DNA from: JAEELC01 sp963605425
GTDB taxonomy: Bacteria; Bacillota_I; Bacilli_A; Acholeplasmatales; Anaeroplasmataceae
Reading direction: 5' to 3'
DNA length: 64,000 nucleotides
Assembly: GCA_963605425.1 (NCBI GenBank)
Contig: CAVCUQ010000002.1
Span: 33,278-97,277, forward strand
Shown here: one piece after another, positions 34,151 through 42,979 of the stretch
Layout: each line of letters opens with the position of its first letter
How positions within the stretch are numbered: position 1 is the first letter of the stretch
Notes under the pieces: model-generated
Told to the model about the DNA's origin: nothing
Database searches by the model: none
Seen by the model: the letters and a program-made list of their open reading frames with translations, nothing else
Translations under genes and position numbers: made by a program

Positions 34151-34741
34151 ATGGAAAAAGGATTCTTTTTTAGATTATTTAGATTTATATTAAATATAAT
34201 TATTGGTTTGTGGATCATTATCGGGGCTAGGGTAAATAAAGAATTGTTACTTGAATATTTATCATATATTGTTGGAGGATCTCTATTTATTGAGTCTTTA
34301 GTTTCTATTATCCACGATATAACAAATGAAAAATATAATAATGATGAAAACCATATGGCAAGTCATATTATAGCACTCGTTATTTCTATAATGATATTGT
34401 TAATAAGACCAATATATAAGGGCCCAAATTTAGAAATCACTTGTATCTTATGGGGAATATGTGCCATAATGTCTAGTAGTTTAAATTTGAATTTTACTAT
34501 TTATGAAATAGCTCATAAAGAATTTAAAACAATAGAATTTATTGAAATGTGCGAATCTCTTTTAGAAATAGGACTATCTATATTACTTATCATGGAGCCT
34601 GAAGGTCATGTTGATACTCATATTTATTTACTTGGATCAGAATATATACTTGAGTCACTACTTACAATGTTTCATTTTATTAAGAAGGATATCTTAAAAG
34701 TTCATACAAGACGTTTTAGAAAGGATATGCAAAATGATTAA
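34151..34741 (+). CDS. Multi-pass membrane protein, DUF308/HdeD-like
   Basis: A 196-residue protein with about six hydrophobic segments arranged as three helix pairs, the layout of the DUF308/HdeD-like family. Examples are FILNIIIGLWIIIGA and YLSYIVGGSLFIESLVSII, with similar pairs later. The family is of poorly known function. The resemblance is by layout and the YIVGGSLFIESL-type helix, so the family call is moderate. GTGAGG precedes the ATG. The glutaredoxin-like gene overlaps its end by 8 bases. Confidence 0.6.
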   Translation: MEKGFFFRLFRFILNIIIGLWIIIGARVNKELLLEYLSYIVGGSLFIESLVSIIHDITNEKYNNDENHMASHIIALVISIMILLIRPIYKGPNLEITCILWGICAIMSSSLNLNFTIYEIAHKEFKTIEFIEMCESLLEIGLSILLIMEPEGHVDTHIYLLGSEYILESLLTMFHFIKKDILKVHTRRFRKDMQND

Positions 34742-35036
34742 AGTATATGGGGCTACAACGTGTAGATATACAAGAATGTTGCTTAATAATTTAGATATTC
34801 ATAAAATTCAGTATGAATTTATCGATATTAATGCGAGTTTAGCAAATTTAAAGGAATTTGTTTTAATAAGGGATCAAGCATCTTGCTTTAATATGCAAAG
34901 ACAAGTAGGTGGTATAGGTATTCCGCTTATTGTTGATGGAACACTTATTACTAACAAATGGACTAAATATTTAGAAAATATAGGTATTAATAAAATCATA
35001 TCTGATAGCGAGGAATGCTTAGATAAGAACTGTTAA
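34734..35036 (+). CDS. Glutaredoxin-related protein, monothiol paralogue
   Basis: A 100-residue paralogue of the protein at 19050-19376. Both begin MIK-(I/V)-YG, share YE-(Y/F)-IDIN-x-SL-x-NLKEF, IRD, IGIP and a C-terminal DKNC. Here the active site is C10-R-Y-T13, so the second cysteine is lost; other cysteines lie at SCF and in the tail EECLDKNC. It overlaps the DUF308-like gene by 8 bases and is probably co-translated. Likely a monothiol redox or cluster-binding protein, role unknown. Confidence 0.8.
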   Translation: MIKVYGATTCRYTRMLLNNLDIHKIQYEFIDINASLANLKEFVLIRDQASCFNMQRQVGGIGIPLIVDGTLITNKWTKYLENIGINKIISDSEECLDKNC

Positions 35037-35072
35037 AAAAAGGATGTAAGTTTAAAACTTACACCCTTTTTA
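35035..35072. terminator. Bidirectional terminator between convergent genes
   Basis: TGTAAGTT (35045-35052) pairs with AACTTACA (35056-35063), extended by AGG/CCT outside one mismatch, with an A tract before and a T tract after. Confidence 0.85.
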
Positions 35073-36488
35073 AATATCGCCTTCAACTTTTCCAGGTTCT
35101 ACAACATAATTTGTATTAACATTTGTATCTAAAGAAACTTGTTTTTTAGAAGCTTCACTAGCTTTCTTTTCATTCATTTCTTTAATTAATTGTTCGTATC
35201 CGGCATGCTTTTCATGTTTATAAGCACTCTTTAGAATTAGTGGTACGATTATAGAAGAAGAGACAATTAATATTATTAAGAAAATCTTAATTCTTCCATC
35301 TACAAGACCAGCATCAATTCCTTTTTGAGCTGAAACTAAACATACTTCGGCTCTAACACACATTGAAGCTCCACAACATAGTGAATCTTTCCAGTTATTT
35401 CCAGTGATTTTAGCACCAACAGAAGCACCAACAAATTTACCAACGATAGCACATAATATAAATACTACACCAAATCCTGCAAATGATAAGAAACTAGGAT
35501 CTGCAAATGCAGCCCAATCAGTTGAAATACCAATGTTTGCGAAGAAAACTGGTGTAAAGATCATATATGATGCAATACTTGTTCTTCTTTCTACATATTC
35601 AGTTGAACTCATACCTGCAAGAATTAAACCTGCAAAATATGCACCTGTAATATCTGCCATACCAAATAATTTTTGACTTAGGAATGCAACTATAAAACAG
35701 AATCCAATACCATAGATAGGAATTCTTCTATGATGAGGATATTTATTTTCTAGATGTTTAAATAACTTTCTAGTAAAATATGCAATTACTAATATGAATG
35801 CAAAGAATAAAATAGTTTGAAGAATAACAGTAAATATTTGAGCTACGCTTGTACTCATAATATGTGAAAACATTCCTACAAATGGTGCAGTTGTTAAAAC
35901 TGAACTATCACTACCACTAGCTCCTGATAAGCTTAATACTACGGAAAGAACAATTACACCAATTACATCATCTAAGATAGCAGCTGATACAATAGTTGTA
36001 CCAATCTTTGAGTTTAGTTTACCCATTTCTTTTAAAGCAGCTACAGTAACTGATACACTTGTTGCAGTAATGATTACTCCGTAGAAGAGGTTAGCCCAGA
36101 AGTCTTCAGATATTTTGAATATGGATGCGAAAATATAGCCTAAAAATAAACATAAAATAACGTCTAAGATTGTTATTACAAAGGCTGAAAAACCACAAGC
36201 TTTAACTTGTTTTAAATCGGTACCAAGACCAGCGCTGAATAGAATTAATACAACACCAAGTTCAGATATGAATGATATACCTTCTTTTGCTCCATCGGTA
36301 ATAAAATTCTCATTGATCCAAGGGGATAGTGTAATAAGACCTACAGCTATACCAGTAAGTAACATTGCAAGAATTTGTGGAAGACCTAGCTTATTTGCAA
36401 GAACACCAAATAGTTTGCTTAAGACGAGAATTACACCAATAGGGAATAATACTTCATAAGCACTTATTGCTAAAACAGCATTTATCAA
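35070..36488 (-). CDS. Cation:proton antiporter (CPA2 family)
   Basis: A 472-residue membrane protein with about 12-13 helices: PQILAMLLTGIAVG, ISELGVVLILFSAGLGTDLK, and helices with VSAAILDDVIGVIVLSVVLS carrying the acidic residues expected for ion/proton exchange. The hydrophilic tail (about 50 residues) has no TrkA-N domain, unlike KefB/KefC. Na+ versus K+ specificity cannot be told. The start is TTG at 36488-36486; AGAAGG lies about ten bases upstream and the next in-frame Met is residue 42, inside a core helix. So a TTG start is likely. Confidence 0.88.
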   Translation of the reverse strand: MINAVLAISAYEVLFPIGVILVLSKLFGVLANKLGLPQILAMLLTGIAVGLITLSPWINENFITDGAKEGISFISELGVVLILFSAGLGTDLKQVKACGFSAFVITILDVILCLFLGYIFASIFKISEDFWANLFYGVIITATSVSVTVAALKEMGKLNSKIGTTIVSAAILDDVIGVIVLSVVLSLSGASGSDSSVLTTAPFVGMFSHIMSTSVAQIFTVILQTILFFAFILVIAYFTRKLFKHLENKYPHHRRIPIYGIGFCFIVAFLSQKLFGMADITGAYFAGLILAGMSSTEYVERRTSIASYMIFTPVFFANIGISTDWAAFADPSFLSFAGFGVVFILCAIVGKFVGASVGAKITGNNWKDSLCCGASMCVRAEVCLVSAQKGIDAGLVDGRIKIFLIILIVSSSIIVPLILKSAYKHEKHAGYEQLIKEMNEKKASEASKKQVSLDTNVNTNYVVEPGKVEGDI

Positions 36489-36553
36489 ATTAATCTACCT
36501 TCTTTTTATTAAATTGTCCAAATAATAATATATACTTAAAAATAAAAAAATTC

Positions 36554-36585
36554 AATAAAAAAAGGCCTATTTTTTAATAGGTCCT
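36554..36585 (-). terminator. Terminator of tmcAL
   Basis: On the minus strand CCTATT and AATAGG (plus 36576-36581 and 36566-36571) form a stem followed by seven T. The tmcAL stop codon lies within the stem. Confidence 0.7.
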
Positions 36586-37667
36586 TTAATTTCACTCGTA
36601 AATAAGTTAGAAGAATAGATACTGTCTATTATTTTACTTGCTAAAAGTTCAATATCAAATTCTAAATTAATATTATTTTTTATACTTGTATATATTGTAG
36701 TTTTATTTTTTATCGCATTTAAATGTTTCTTGCCATTTTCATTAAAACCAAGCACTCTAATATAATTGGAATTTAATTCTTTATTATCTTTAATATTCAA
36801 TAATAAGCAAACTGAAAATCTTTGTATCTTTAATTTACTATATCTTTTAGAAGATAATAATTCTATTAAATCATTATAACAGTTAATATTTCTTAAATCA
36901 TTTAACTTATTAGATAATCCTTCATTATCTTCCCTAGTATTCTTATTGAATAAAGAAGAGTAGAGAAATAGAGGAGTTAATTTATTTATATCTCTAAAAC
37001 CTTTATCTAAATAGGCTTTATAGACAAAATTAGGAACATATTTTTCTAAATTTGTGTTATTTTCTCTAAGTGCAGTAGCTGATTGAATTAAAGAATCGTT
37101 TAAATTCTTATCATTATAGTCGTTATTAACTCTTTTAATTAATTCTAATTTTATAGATGGGTTAATTTTATTAATAGCTTTAAGGTAGAAAAATGCAAGC
37201 ATATCATTAGATTTAAAATTAATATTAAAAGATTCAAATGATTTTAAGTAACTAGTTTTAAAAGAATTACCTTTTTCTAAATGTGATTTTAAAATATTAT
37301 TGAAATTTGGATCTTTTTCAATTTCAATCATCGCATTAAGCAAAGTTATATCGGCTGATTCAGAGCCACATATTATCTTTTCTACTTTAGCATTATTAAG
37401 AAAATATACTGATGAGTAAGCAAAAGAAGAAGCGTTATTAACTGAATAGTAGATAGGATTAGACAATATTAAATCAATTCCAGCTTCTAAAGATAGTTTA
37501 GCACGAGTAAATTTATCAAAAACATTGAGTTCACCGCGGGATGTAAATTCACCTGTTTCTATTGCAATCACTAAAGAAGAAGGATACATTTCTTTTATCT
37601 TATTATATAAATATATATGTCCATTATGAAGGGGATTATATTCAACTATCATGCCTATTTTTATCAT
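36567..37667 (-). CDS. tmcAL: tRNA(Met) cytidine acetate ligase
   Basis: Homologue of Bacillus YlbM/TmcAL, which activates acetate with ATP to form N4-acetylcytidine at the wobble base of elongator tRNA-Met. The 366-residue protein starts IGMIVEYNPLHNGHIYLY, the nucleotidyltransferase HxGH-type motif of the family, followed by ETGEFTSRGELNVFDKFTRA and KIICGSESADI. Family length is about 400. As in Bacillus (ylbM, ylbN, rpmF) it neighbours yceD-rpmF, but here in the opposite orientation. GTGGTGAT precedes the ATG. Confidence 0.9.
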   Translation of the reverse strand: MIKIGMIVEYNPLHNGHIYLYNKIKEMYPSSLVIAIETGEFTSRGELNVFDKFTRAKLSLEAGIDLILSNPIYYSVNNASSFAYSSVYFLNNAKVEKIICGSESADITLLNAMIEIEKDPNFNNILKSHLEKGNSFKTSYLKSFESFNINFKSNDMLAFFYLKAINKINPSIKLELIKRVNNDYNDKNLNDSLIQSATALRENNTNLEKYVPNFVYKAYLDKGFRDINKLTPLFLYSSLFNKNTREDNEGLSNKLNDLRNINCYNDLIELLSSKRYSKLKIQRFSVCLLLNIKDNKELNSNYIRVLGFNENGKKHLNAIKNKTTIYTSIKNNINLEFDIELLASKIIDSIYSSNLFTSEIKGPIKK

Positions 37668-37687
37668 TTTATCACCACTTAAATTTA

Positions 37688-37716
37688 ATTATATATAATT
37701 TTATAAAATTTTACAA
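37688..37716 (-). promoter_or_regulatory. Promoter of tmcAL
   Basis: On the minus strand: TTGTAA (37716-37711), 17-base spacer, TATAAT (37693-37688), then about 20 bases to the ATG. Confidence 0.65.
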
Positions 37717-37757
37717 AAAAAGGGAAGAAATTTGGGCTAAGAAATGTCAAATTATTA

Positions 37758-37786
37758 TTGACTTGACTTTACTGTTTTTGTATAAT
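37758..37786 (+). promoter_or_regulatory. Promoter of yceD-rpmF
   Basis: TTGACT (37758-37763), 17-base spacer, TATAAT (37781-37786). A second TTGACT overlaps at 37763-37768 but is too close to the -10. Confidence 0.75.
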
Positions 37787-37808
37787 TGATATGCTAAGGT
37801 GATTTTTA

Positions 37809-38273
37809 ATGAAGCATACTTTTTTGGAACTTAGAAAACTTAATCTACCTTTGACTGAAAATAGTGAATTTGATTTCAGTAAAGAACTTAATGGTTTTGA
37901 AGATATTTTATCTTCATCTAAGGCAGCTGTTACAGAGACTTTAACTAGAATTGATGATACAACTTATCATTTAAAAGCTCATATTAAGATTGATTTGGTT
38001 TTAGAAAGTGCTATTACATTAGAAAAAGTTCCCTATGCAATTGATACTATTCTTAATGTTGATTATACAACTTTACAGAATGTTACTGATGAAGACGCTA
38101 TTATAGTTGAAAACAATACGATTGATACTTATGATGCTATCCTTACAGAAATTCTATGTCAAAAGCCTATGACCGCAAGAAATGAAGGCGAGGAATTTGA
38201 AAGTGAATTACCTGATGAGGAAGAGGAAAAGGTTAATCCTGCTTTCGCTTCATTAGCAGACTTCTTAAAATAA
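37809..38273 (+). CDS. yceD: YceD/DUF177-family 23S rRNA accumulation protein
   Basis: A 154-residue protein of the DUF177 (YceD/YlbN) family, linked to 23S rRNA processing or accumulation. The N-terminal half carries the family's beta pattern, ending in LEKVPYAIDTILNVDYT where bacterial homologues often have a cysteine-containing motif. The acidic C-terminus has DAILTEILCQKPM and the ending PAFASLADFLK, the conserved DUF177 tail. It lies directly before rpmF, the near-universal context. AAGGTGA precedes the ATG. Confidence 0.88.
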   Translation: MKHTFLELRKLNLPLTENSEFDFSKELNGFEDILSSSKAAVTETLTRIDDTTYHLKAHIKIDLVLESAITLEKVPYAIDTILNVDYTTLQNVTDEDAIIVENNTIDTYDAILTEILCQKPMTARNEGEEFESELPDEEEEKVNPAFASLADFLK

Positions 38274-38288
38274 TAGGAGGTGTAACAT

Positions 38289-38486
38289 ATGGCAATAGTA
38301 CCACAACGTCGTACTTCTAAGATGAAGAAGAGAATGAGAAGATCTCATTTAGCTTTAAATGTCCCAGGTATGATTGTTTGTCCTAATTGTGGTGAATTAA
38401 CTTTATCTCACCGTGCTTGTTCTAATTGTGGATTCTACAAGGGTAAACAAGTATTAACTATTAAGAACACAAAAGAATCTGAATAG
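38289..38486 (+). CDS. rpmF: 50S ribosomal protein L32, zinc form
   Basis: A 65-residue ribosomal protein. It starts AIVPQRRTSKMKKRMRRSH, the L32 signature, and has four cysteines (C31, C34, C44, C47) in CPNC-x9-CSNC, the zinc-ribbon form. TAGGAGGTG precedes the ATG. Co-transcribed with yceD. Confidence 0.97.
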   Translation: MAIVPQRRTSKMKKRMRRSHLALNVPGMIVCPNCGELTLSHRACSNCGFYKGKQVLTIKNTKESE

Positions 38487-38493
38487 TTTATAG

Positions 38494-38521
38494 AAATAGA
38501 TGCCTTTGAGCATCTATTTTC
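38494..38521 (+). terminator. Probable terminator between rpmF and rsmH
   Basis: AAATAGATGC (38494-38503) pairs with GCATCTATTT (38510-38519); the T run is short (TTTTC), so some read-through into rsmH is likely. Confidence 0.6.
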
Positions 38522-38540
38522 TATTTATGGAGGAAAAATT

Positions 38541-39467
38541 ATGTTAGAACATATAACAGTATTAAAAGAAGAAGCTGTAGAAGCTTTAAATATCAAAGAA
38601 GATGGTATCTATGTAGACATGACTTTAGGTGGAGGAGGACATTCATCTTTAATCTTATCTAAATTAAAGACAGGACACTTGTATTCCTTTGATCAAGATG
38701 AATTTGCAATTGAAAAAGCAAGAAAACGCCTAGAGAAAGTTGGGAACAATTTCACAATAATTAAATCTAATTTTAAATATATTAAATCTAAACTAGAAGA
38801 ACAAGGAATAACTAAAGTTGATGGTGTTTTATATGATTTAGGTGTTTCTAGTTTTCAATTTGATGACGCTGAAAGAGGCTTTTCTTACCGTATGGACGCG
38901 CCACTTGATATGAGAATGGATAGAAATTCAGAGCTTAGTGCTAAAACCATTGTTAATGAATGGCCTGTTAGCAAAATGATTGAAATTTTCTATAAATATG
39001 GTGAAGAAAAGTTTTCAAAACAAATTGCTTATAAAATTGAAGAAACACGTAAAGAAAAACCTATTAATACAACTTTTGAATTAGTTGATATTATTAAATC
39101 TGCTCTTCCTGCTAAAGTATTAAATCAAAAGGGACATCCTGCTAAAAAAGTATTCCAAGCTTTAAGAGTAGCTGTTAATGATGAACTTAGAGTCTTTGAA
39201 TATTCCTTAAATGATGCACTTAGTATGCTTAACAAAGGTGGTAGATGTGTTGTTATTTCTTTCCAATCTTTAGAAGATAAAATTTGCAAACATACATTTA
39301 AAGAAGCTTCAACTCTAAACATACCAGCTAATTTACCTATTCAAACTAGCAATATGAAAGCTCCGTTCACACTAATTACAAGAAATGCAGTCGTACCAAG
39401 TGATGAAGAAGTTTTAAATAATAATAGAAGCCATTCGGCTAAGATGAGAGTACTTGAGAAGAATTAG
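38541..39467 (+). CDS. rsmH: 16S rRNA (cytosine1402-N4)-methyltransferase
   Basis: Methylates C1402 of 16S rRNA near the P site. The 308-residue protein has EHITVLKEEAVEALN at the start, SAM motif YVDMTLGGGGHSSLIL, FDQDEFAIEKA, YDLGVSSFQFDDAERGFSYR and the insert domain, ending HSAKMRVLEKN. Complete and typical. In most Bacilli it opens the dcw division/cell-wall cluster (mraZ-rsmH-ftsL-pbp ...). Here neither mraZ nor ftsL is adjacent, and a c-di-GMP phosphodiesterase follows. Confidence 0.96.
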   Translation: MLEHITVLKEEAVEALNIKEDGIYVDMTLGGGGHSSLILSKLKTGHLYSFDQDEFAIEKARKRLEKVGNNFTIIKSNFKYIKSKLEEQGITKVDGVLYDLGVSSFQFDDAERGFSYRMDAPLDMRMDRNSELSAKTIVNEWPVSKMIEIFYKYGEEKFSKQIAYKIEETRKEKPINTTFELVDIIKSALPAKVLNQKGHPAKKVFQALRVAVNDELRVFEYSLNDALSMLNKGGRCVVISFQSLEDKICKHTFKEASTLNIPANLPIQTSNMKAPFTLITRNAVVPSDEEVLNNNRSHSAKMRVLEKN

Positions 39468-39491
39468 CATATTTTAATTTGTAATATTTAA

Positions 39492-39500
39492 TGTTATAAT
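39492..39500 (+). promoter_or_regulatory. Extended -10 promoter of the EAL gene
   Basis: TG-T-TATAAT (TATAAT 39495-39500) 26 bases before the ATG at 39526. Confidence 0.55.
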
Positions 39501-39525
39501 TAACTTAATGCAAGGAGAAAGTAAT

Positions 39526-42009
39526 ATGAGCGAAACTTTCAATATTATCGAAAATTTTAAGCATAAATATAATGATATTAAAAATGTTAACGATAAAATT
39601 GTCGTTTCTTTTCTTGATGAGATTTGCGATGCTTTAAAATTACCTCAAATATATGTACTAAGCGATAGTGCTGACAAGAATGTATATCTTTATTCGTATG
39701 TTTCAAGCAAAGGTGAATATGCCAAGGCTATGCATTTTAATCTTTTGTTAGTGCCTGAAGAAGCCGAAAGCAATATGACGGATTTATTTATAGGCAACGT
39801 TGCTCAAGTAATTGATGAAAACATTTCACTTAGAACAAGAGCTCTTTCTATAGGTAATTTAGTATATGGTAATGTATATCAAAATCATGTTACATCCTTT
39901 GTTTCATTTCAAGCAGATGGAAGAATTTGGAATGATAAGGAAAAAGAAATAATTAAAAGAGTATCTGAAGTCTTACTTCCGATATTAGATAGTATTTCAT
40001 ATAAAGATAGTACTTATTTAACTAATGCAATAAATAAATCTAATCAAGGACTTTTATATTTTTATCCTAAATTAAATTTAATTATTGTACCTGAAGAAAC
40101 CAAAGATAAATTCTCAATTACTAATTTGATTTATCAAAACGCTACCGAAAGTTTTACTGAAGAATTTGTTTCTAAAAAAGATGCCAAATTAGTAAAAGAA
40201 TTTATGTCTTATGACATTAATAAAACAAAAAGTGTAACTTTTAAAGGCAAAAATCATAAAGATAAATTATTTCAAATCACTTGTGTTCCTACTCGTGTTT
40301 CTGATGAAATACCTGAACAAATTTTAACTTATATAGAAATACTTAAAACTGATAAAAAAACATTAGAAGATGTTCAATATGAGCGTCTTAAAGATTATTT
40401 ATCAAGAAATAGTATGGTTGAATTTACTGTAGATTTAAAGAGCGAAAATACTGTTGTCTATAAGGTAACACCTTTACTTGAAGAATTCTTTAATAAAGAT
40501 TTTAAGTATTCTGACTTGATTGAATATATTTCTACAACTTTTGTGGATAAATCTAATCAATTGTATTTTAATACGATGATGGATTTAAATACTCTTCAAT
40601 ATAAATTAATAAATGACAATGGTTATCTTTCTTTTTCTTGTTTATATCATATTAATGGTAAACAATATAATATTGAGACTAATATCAATTCTGTAAATAG
40701 ATCTATTTATAATTATTCTAAAAAGGTATTAATTCAATTTAAAAATATAACTAACATTGAATCACTAAATTTCGATAAAGATACTTGTCTTTATACTCTT
40801 CCTTATTTTGAATCTTCTTTAAGAGAAGCTATCAATAAAAAGAATGATAATTTATCAGTAGCTTGTTTTAACTTTAAAAATTTTAAAGATATACAATTTT
40901 TTAAAGGTATAGATGAAAGTCAAAATATTACACTTAAATTCTCATCACTTTTAAAAGAAATATTCTATGACACTTGTATTGCAAGAATAGTTAATGATAG
41001 GTTTATTGTATATGATAAAACTGAACATATCCTAGATAGACTTAACATTGTTCTAACAAGACTTAAAAAGGTACAGGAATACAATCTTGATTTAAGAATT
41101 GGTGTATATCATTTAGAAGAAGGTTCTCTAGCCTCTACATCAATTGAAAATGCAAGAATTGCCCGTGATGAGGCTAAGAAGGGTAATAATCACATTGTAA
41201 TTTATAGTAATCAAATTAAAGAAAATGTAGTAAAGAGAAATTATATTATTGAAAATATTGATAAAGCCATAGAAAATCATTATATTAAGGTTTATTATCA
41301 ACCTGTTATTGAATCTAAGACAGAACAAATAATTGGCTTTGAGGCCTTATCTCGCTGGATTGATCCTACATATGGATTCTTAAGTCCTTTTGATTTTATT
41401 AATACTCTTGAAGATAATAATTTAATTTACAAACTTGATTTATATGTCTTGGAAGAAATATGCAAAAACTTAAGAAAACAAATGGATTTAGGTTATAAGG
41501 TATGCCCTATATCATTTAATTTATCAAGAAATGATTTTACGGACGCTGCACCATTTAATAAGACAATCGAGATGTGTGATAAATATAATATTGATCATAA
41601 ATATATAAAGATTGAAATTACTGAAACTATTACAATGTCTGATAGAAATACTATTAAAGAAACAGTTGATAAATATCAGAAAGCTGGTTTTGATGTATGG
41701 ATGGATGATTTTGGATCTGATTACTCTTCATTAAATGTCTTGAAGGATTTTAATTTTAATGAAATTAAGATTGATATGGAATTCTTAAGAAAATTTGATG
41801 ATAAATCTAAGGTTATTGTTAAACATATGATTAATATGGCTAAAGATTTAGGTATTACAACTCTTTGTGAGGGTGTGGAGACTAAAGAACACGTTTTATT
41901 CTTAACAGAATCTGGATGTCAGCGTCTTCAAGGATATTATTATTCTAAGCCATTACCTTATGAAGAAGTTATTAGCAATCTAGCTAAAAGAGAAATATTT
42001 ATAAAGTAA
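39526..42009 (+). CDS. c-di-GMP phosphodiesterase: GAF-like sensor, degenerate GGDEF, EAL domain
   Basis: The ATG at 39508 lies before AAGGAGA (39511-39517), which serves ATG 39526 (827 residues). The N-terminal about 150 residues look like a GAF domain and about 290-410 PAS-like. About 425-575 is a GGDEF domain whose active site is lost (RIVNDRF where RYGGDEF is expected). The C-terminal EAL domain (about 585-827) is complete: FEALSRW (E606), FNLSRNDF, IEITET, DDFGSDYSSLNVL, IKIDMEFL and CEGVETKEH. So this should hydrolyse c-di-GMP, perhaps with the dead GGDEF domain as a GTP sensor. No membrane segment. Confidence 0.9.
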   Translation: MSETFNIIENFKHKYNDIKNVNDKIVVSFLDEICDALKLPQIYVLSDSADKNVYLYSYVSSKGEYAKAMHFNLLLVPEEAESNMTDLFIGNVAQVIDENISLRTRALSIGNLVYGNVYQNHVTSFVSFQADGRIWNDKEKEIIKRVSEVLLPILDSISYKDSTYLTNAINKSNQGLLYFYPKLNLIIVPEETKDKFSITNLIYQNATESFTEEFVSKKDAKLVKEFMSYDINKTKSVTFKGKNHKDKLFQITCVPTRVSDEIPEQILTYIEILKTDKKTLEDVQYERLKDYLSRNSMVEFTVDLKSENTVVYKVTPLLEEFFNKDFKYSDLIEYISTTFVDKSNQLYFNTMMDLNTLQYKLINDNGYLSFSCLYHINGKQYNIETNINSVNRSIYNYSKKVLIQFKNITNIESLNFDKDTCLYTLPYFESSLREAINKKNDNLSVACFNFKNFKDIQFFKGIDESQNITLKFSSLLKEIFYDTCIARIVNDRFIVYDKTEHILDRLNIVLTRLKKVQEYNLDLRIGVYHLEEGSLASTSIENARIARDEAKKGNNHIVIYSNQIKENVVKRNYIIENIDKAIENHYIKVYYQPVIESKTEQIIGFEALSRWIDPTYGFLSPFDFINTLEDNNLIYKLDLYVLEEICKNLRKQMDLGYKVCPISFNLSRNDFTDAAPFNKTIEMCDKYNIDHKYIKIEITETITMSDRNTIKETVDKYQKAGFDVWMDDFGSDYSSLNVLKDFNFNEIKIDMEFLRKFDDKSKVIVKHMINMAKDLGITTLCEGVETKEHVLFLTESGCQRLQGYYYSKPLPYEEVISNLAKREIFIK

Positions 42010-42011
42010 AG

Positions 42012-42038
42012 TACTAGTCCTTTTTGGATTAGTATTTT
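42012..42038 (+). terminator. Terminator after the EAL gene
   Basis: TACTAGTCC (42012-42020) pairs with GGATTAGTA (42026-42034), five-T loop, then TTTT. Confidence 0.75.
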
Positions 42039-42071
42039 CACTTATTACTTTAATTATTATTTAAATTTTTG

Positions 42072-42077
42072 TATAAT
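42072..42077 (+). promoter_or_regulatory. -10 box of the MBL-pflA-thioredoxin operon
   Basis: TATAAT 24 bases before the GTG start at 42101; the -35 region is AT-rich and unconvincing. Confidence 0.45.
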
Positions 42078-42100
42078 ATCTAAGTGGTGAGGCTAGAAAC

Positions 42101-42979
42101 GTGGATTTACATAAACTTACTGGTAATACATATTATATTGATGGAACAACTAATATAGGTCTTTATAAATTAAATGACACTGATTGTGTTTTAATTGATA
42201 CTGGTTTTGCAAAAGTTGGACCCAGAATATATGAAATACTTAAAGAAAATAATTTAAATTTAAAATATATTCTAAATACTCATGCACATGCAGATCACAT
42301 GGGAGCTAATAAATATTTAATGAATATTTATAAGTGTCAAATGATAACATCTCAAATAGAGAGAGCTTTTGCAAGAGATGATAAACTAGATATAGGTTTT
42401 CTATATGGTGGATATCCTCTTCAATGTTTTGATACACCACTTATGCATATTGATGAGCAAAAAGATATTTTGCATTTATCATCGCTACCTAAAGGTATAA
42501 CAAGTTTTAGACTTAAGGGGCATCATTATGATATGGTTGGATATAAAACAAGTGATGATGTATATTTTGTAGCGGACGCTATTGGAAATAGAGATACAAT
42601 TTATACTGAGCATATCTTACTTATTTATGATGTAAAAGGATATATTGATTCACTTAATATGCTTAAAAGTTTTAATGGAAATTATATTGTTCCAAGCCAC
42701 TCCTATGTTACAAAAAATATTACTGATTTAGTTAATATTAATTTAGAACAAATCAATCAAATTATTGATTTAATATTAAATAAGCTTGATACTAAGAAAA
42801 CACTAGAAACTCTTGTTAAAGAAATCTTTGATTATTATAATTTAAGAATATCTAATAACAAATATTTACTAGTGACAAGCACTATACGTTCTTATTTAGC
42901 TTATTTATATTCTCTGAATAAAATAGAAACTTTATTTGAAGATAATTATTTTTATTATAGAAAGAAGGAAATACTATGA
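42101..42979 (+). CDS. Metallo-beta-lactamase-fold hydrolase (glyoxalase II-like)
   Basis: A 292-residue zinc hydrolase of the MBL fold. Metal motif HAHADH (H61, H63, D65, H66), then GHHYDMVGY, the bridging Asp in YFVADAIGN and His in PSHSYV are all present. Substrate unknown. The C-terminal 90 residues are helical and may be a winged-helix-like tail. It starts with GTG (GGTGAGG eight bases before) and overlaps pflA by 4 bases (ATGA), so it is tied to the pyruvate formate-lyase activation genes. Confidence 0.88.
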   Translation: MDLHKLTGNTYYIDGTTNIGLYKLNDTDCVLIDTGFAKVGPRIYEILKENNLNLKYILNTHAHADHMGANKYLMNIYKCQMITSQIERAFARDDKLDIGFLYGGYPLQCFDTPLMHIDEQKDILHLSSLPKGITSFRLKGHHYDMVGYKTSDDVYFVADAIGNRDTIYTEHILLIYDVKGYIDSLNMLKSFNGNYIVPSHSYVTKNITDLVNINLEQINQIIDLILNKLDTKKTLETLVKEIFDYYNLRISNNKYLLVTSTIRSYLAYLYSLNKIETLFEDNYFYYRKKEIL

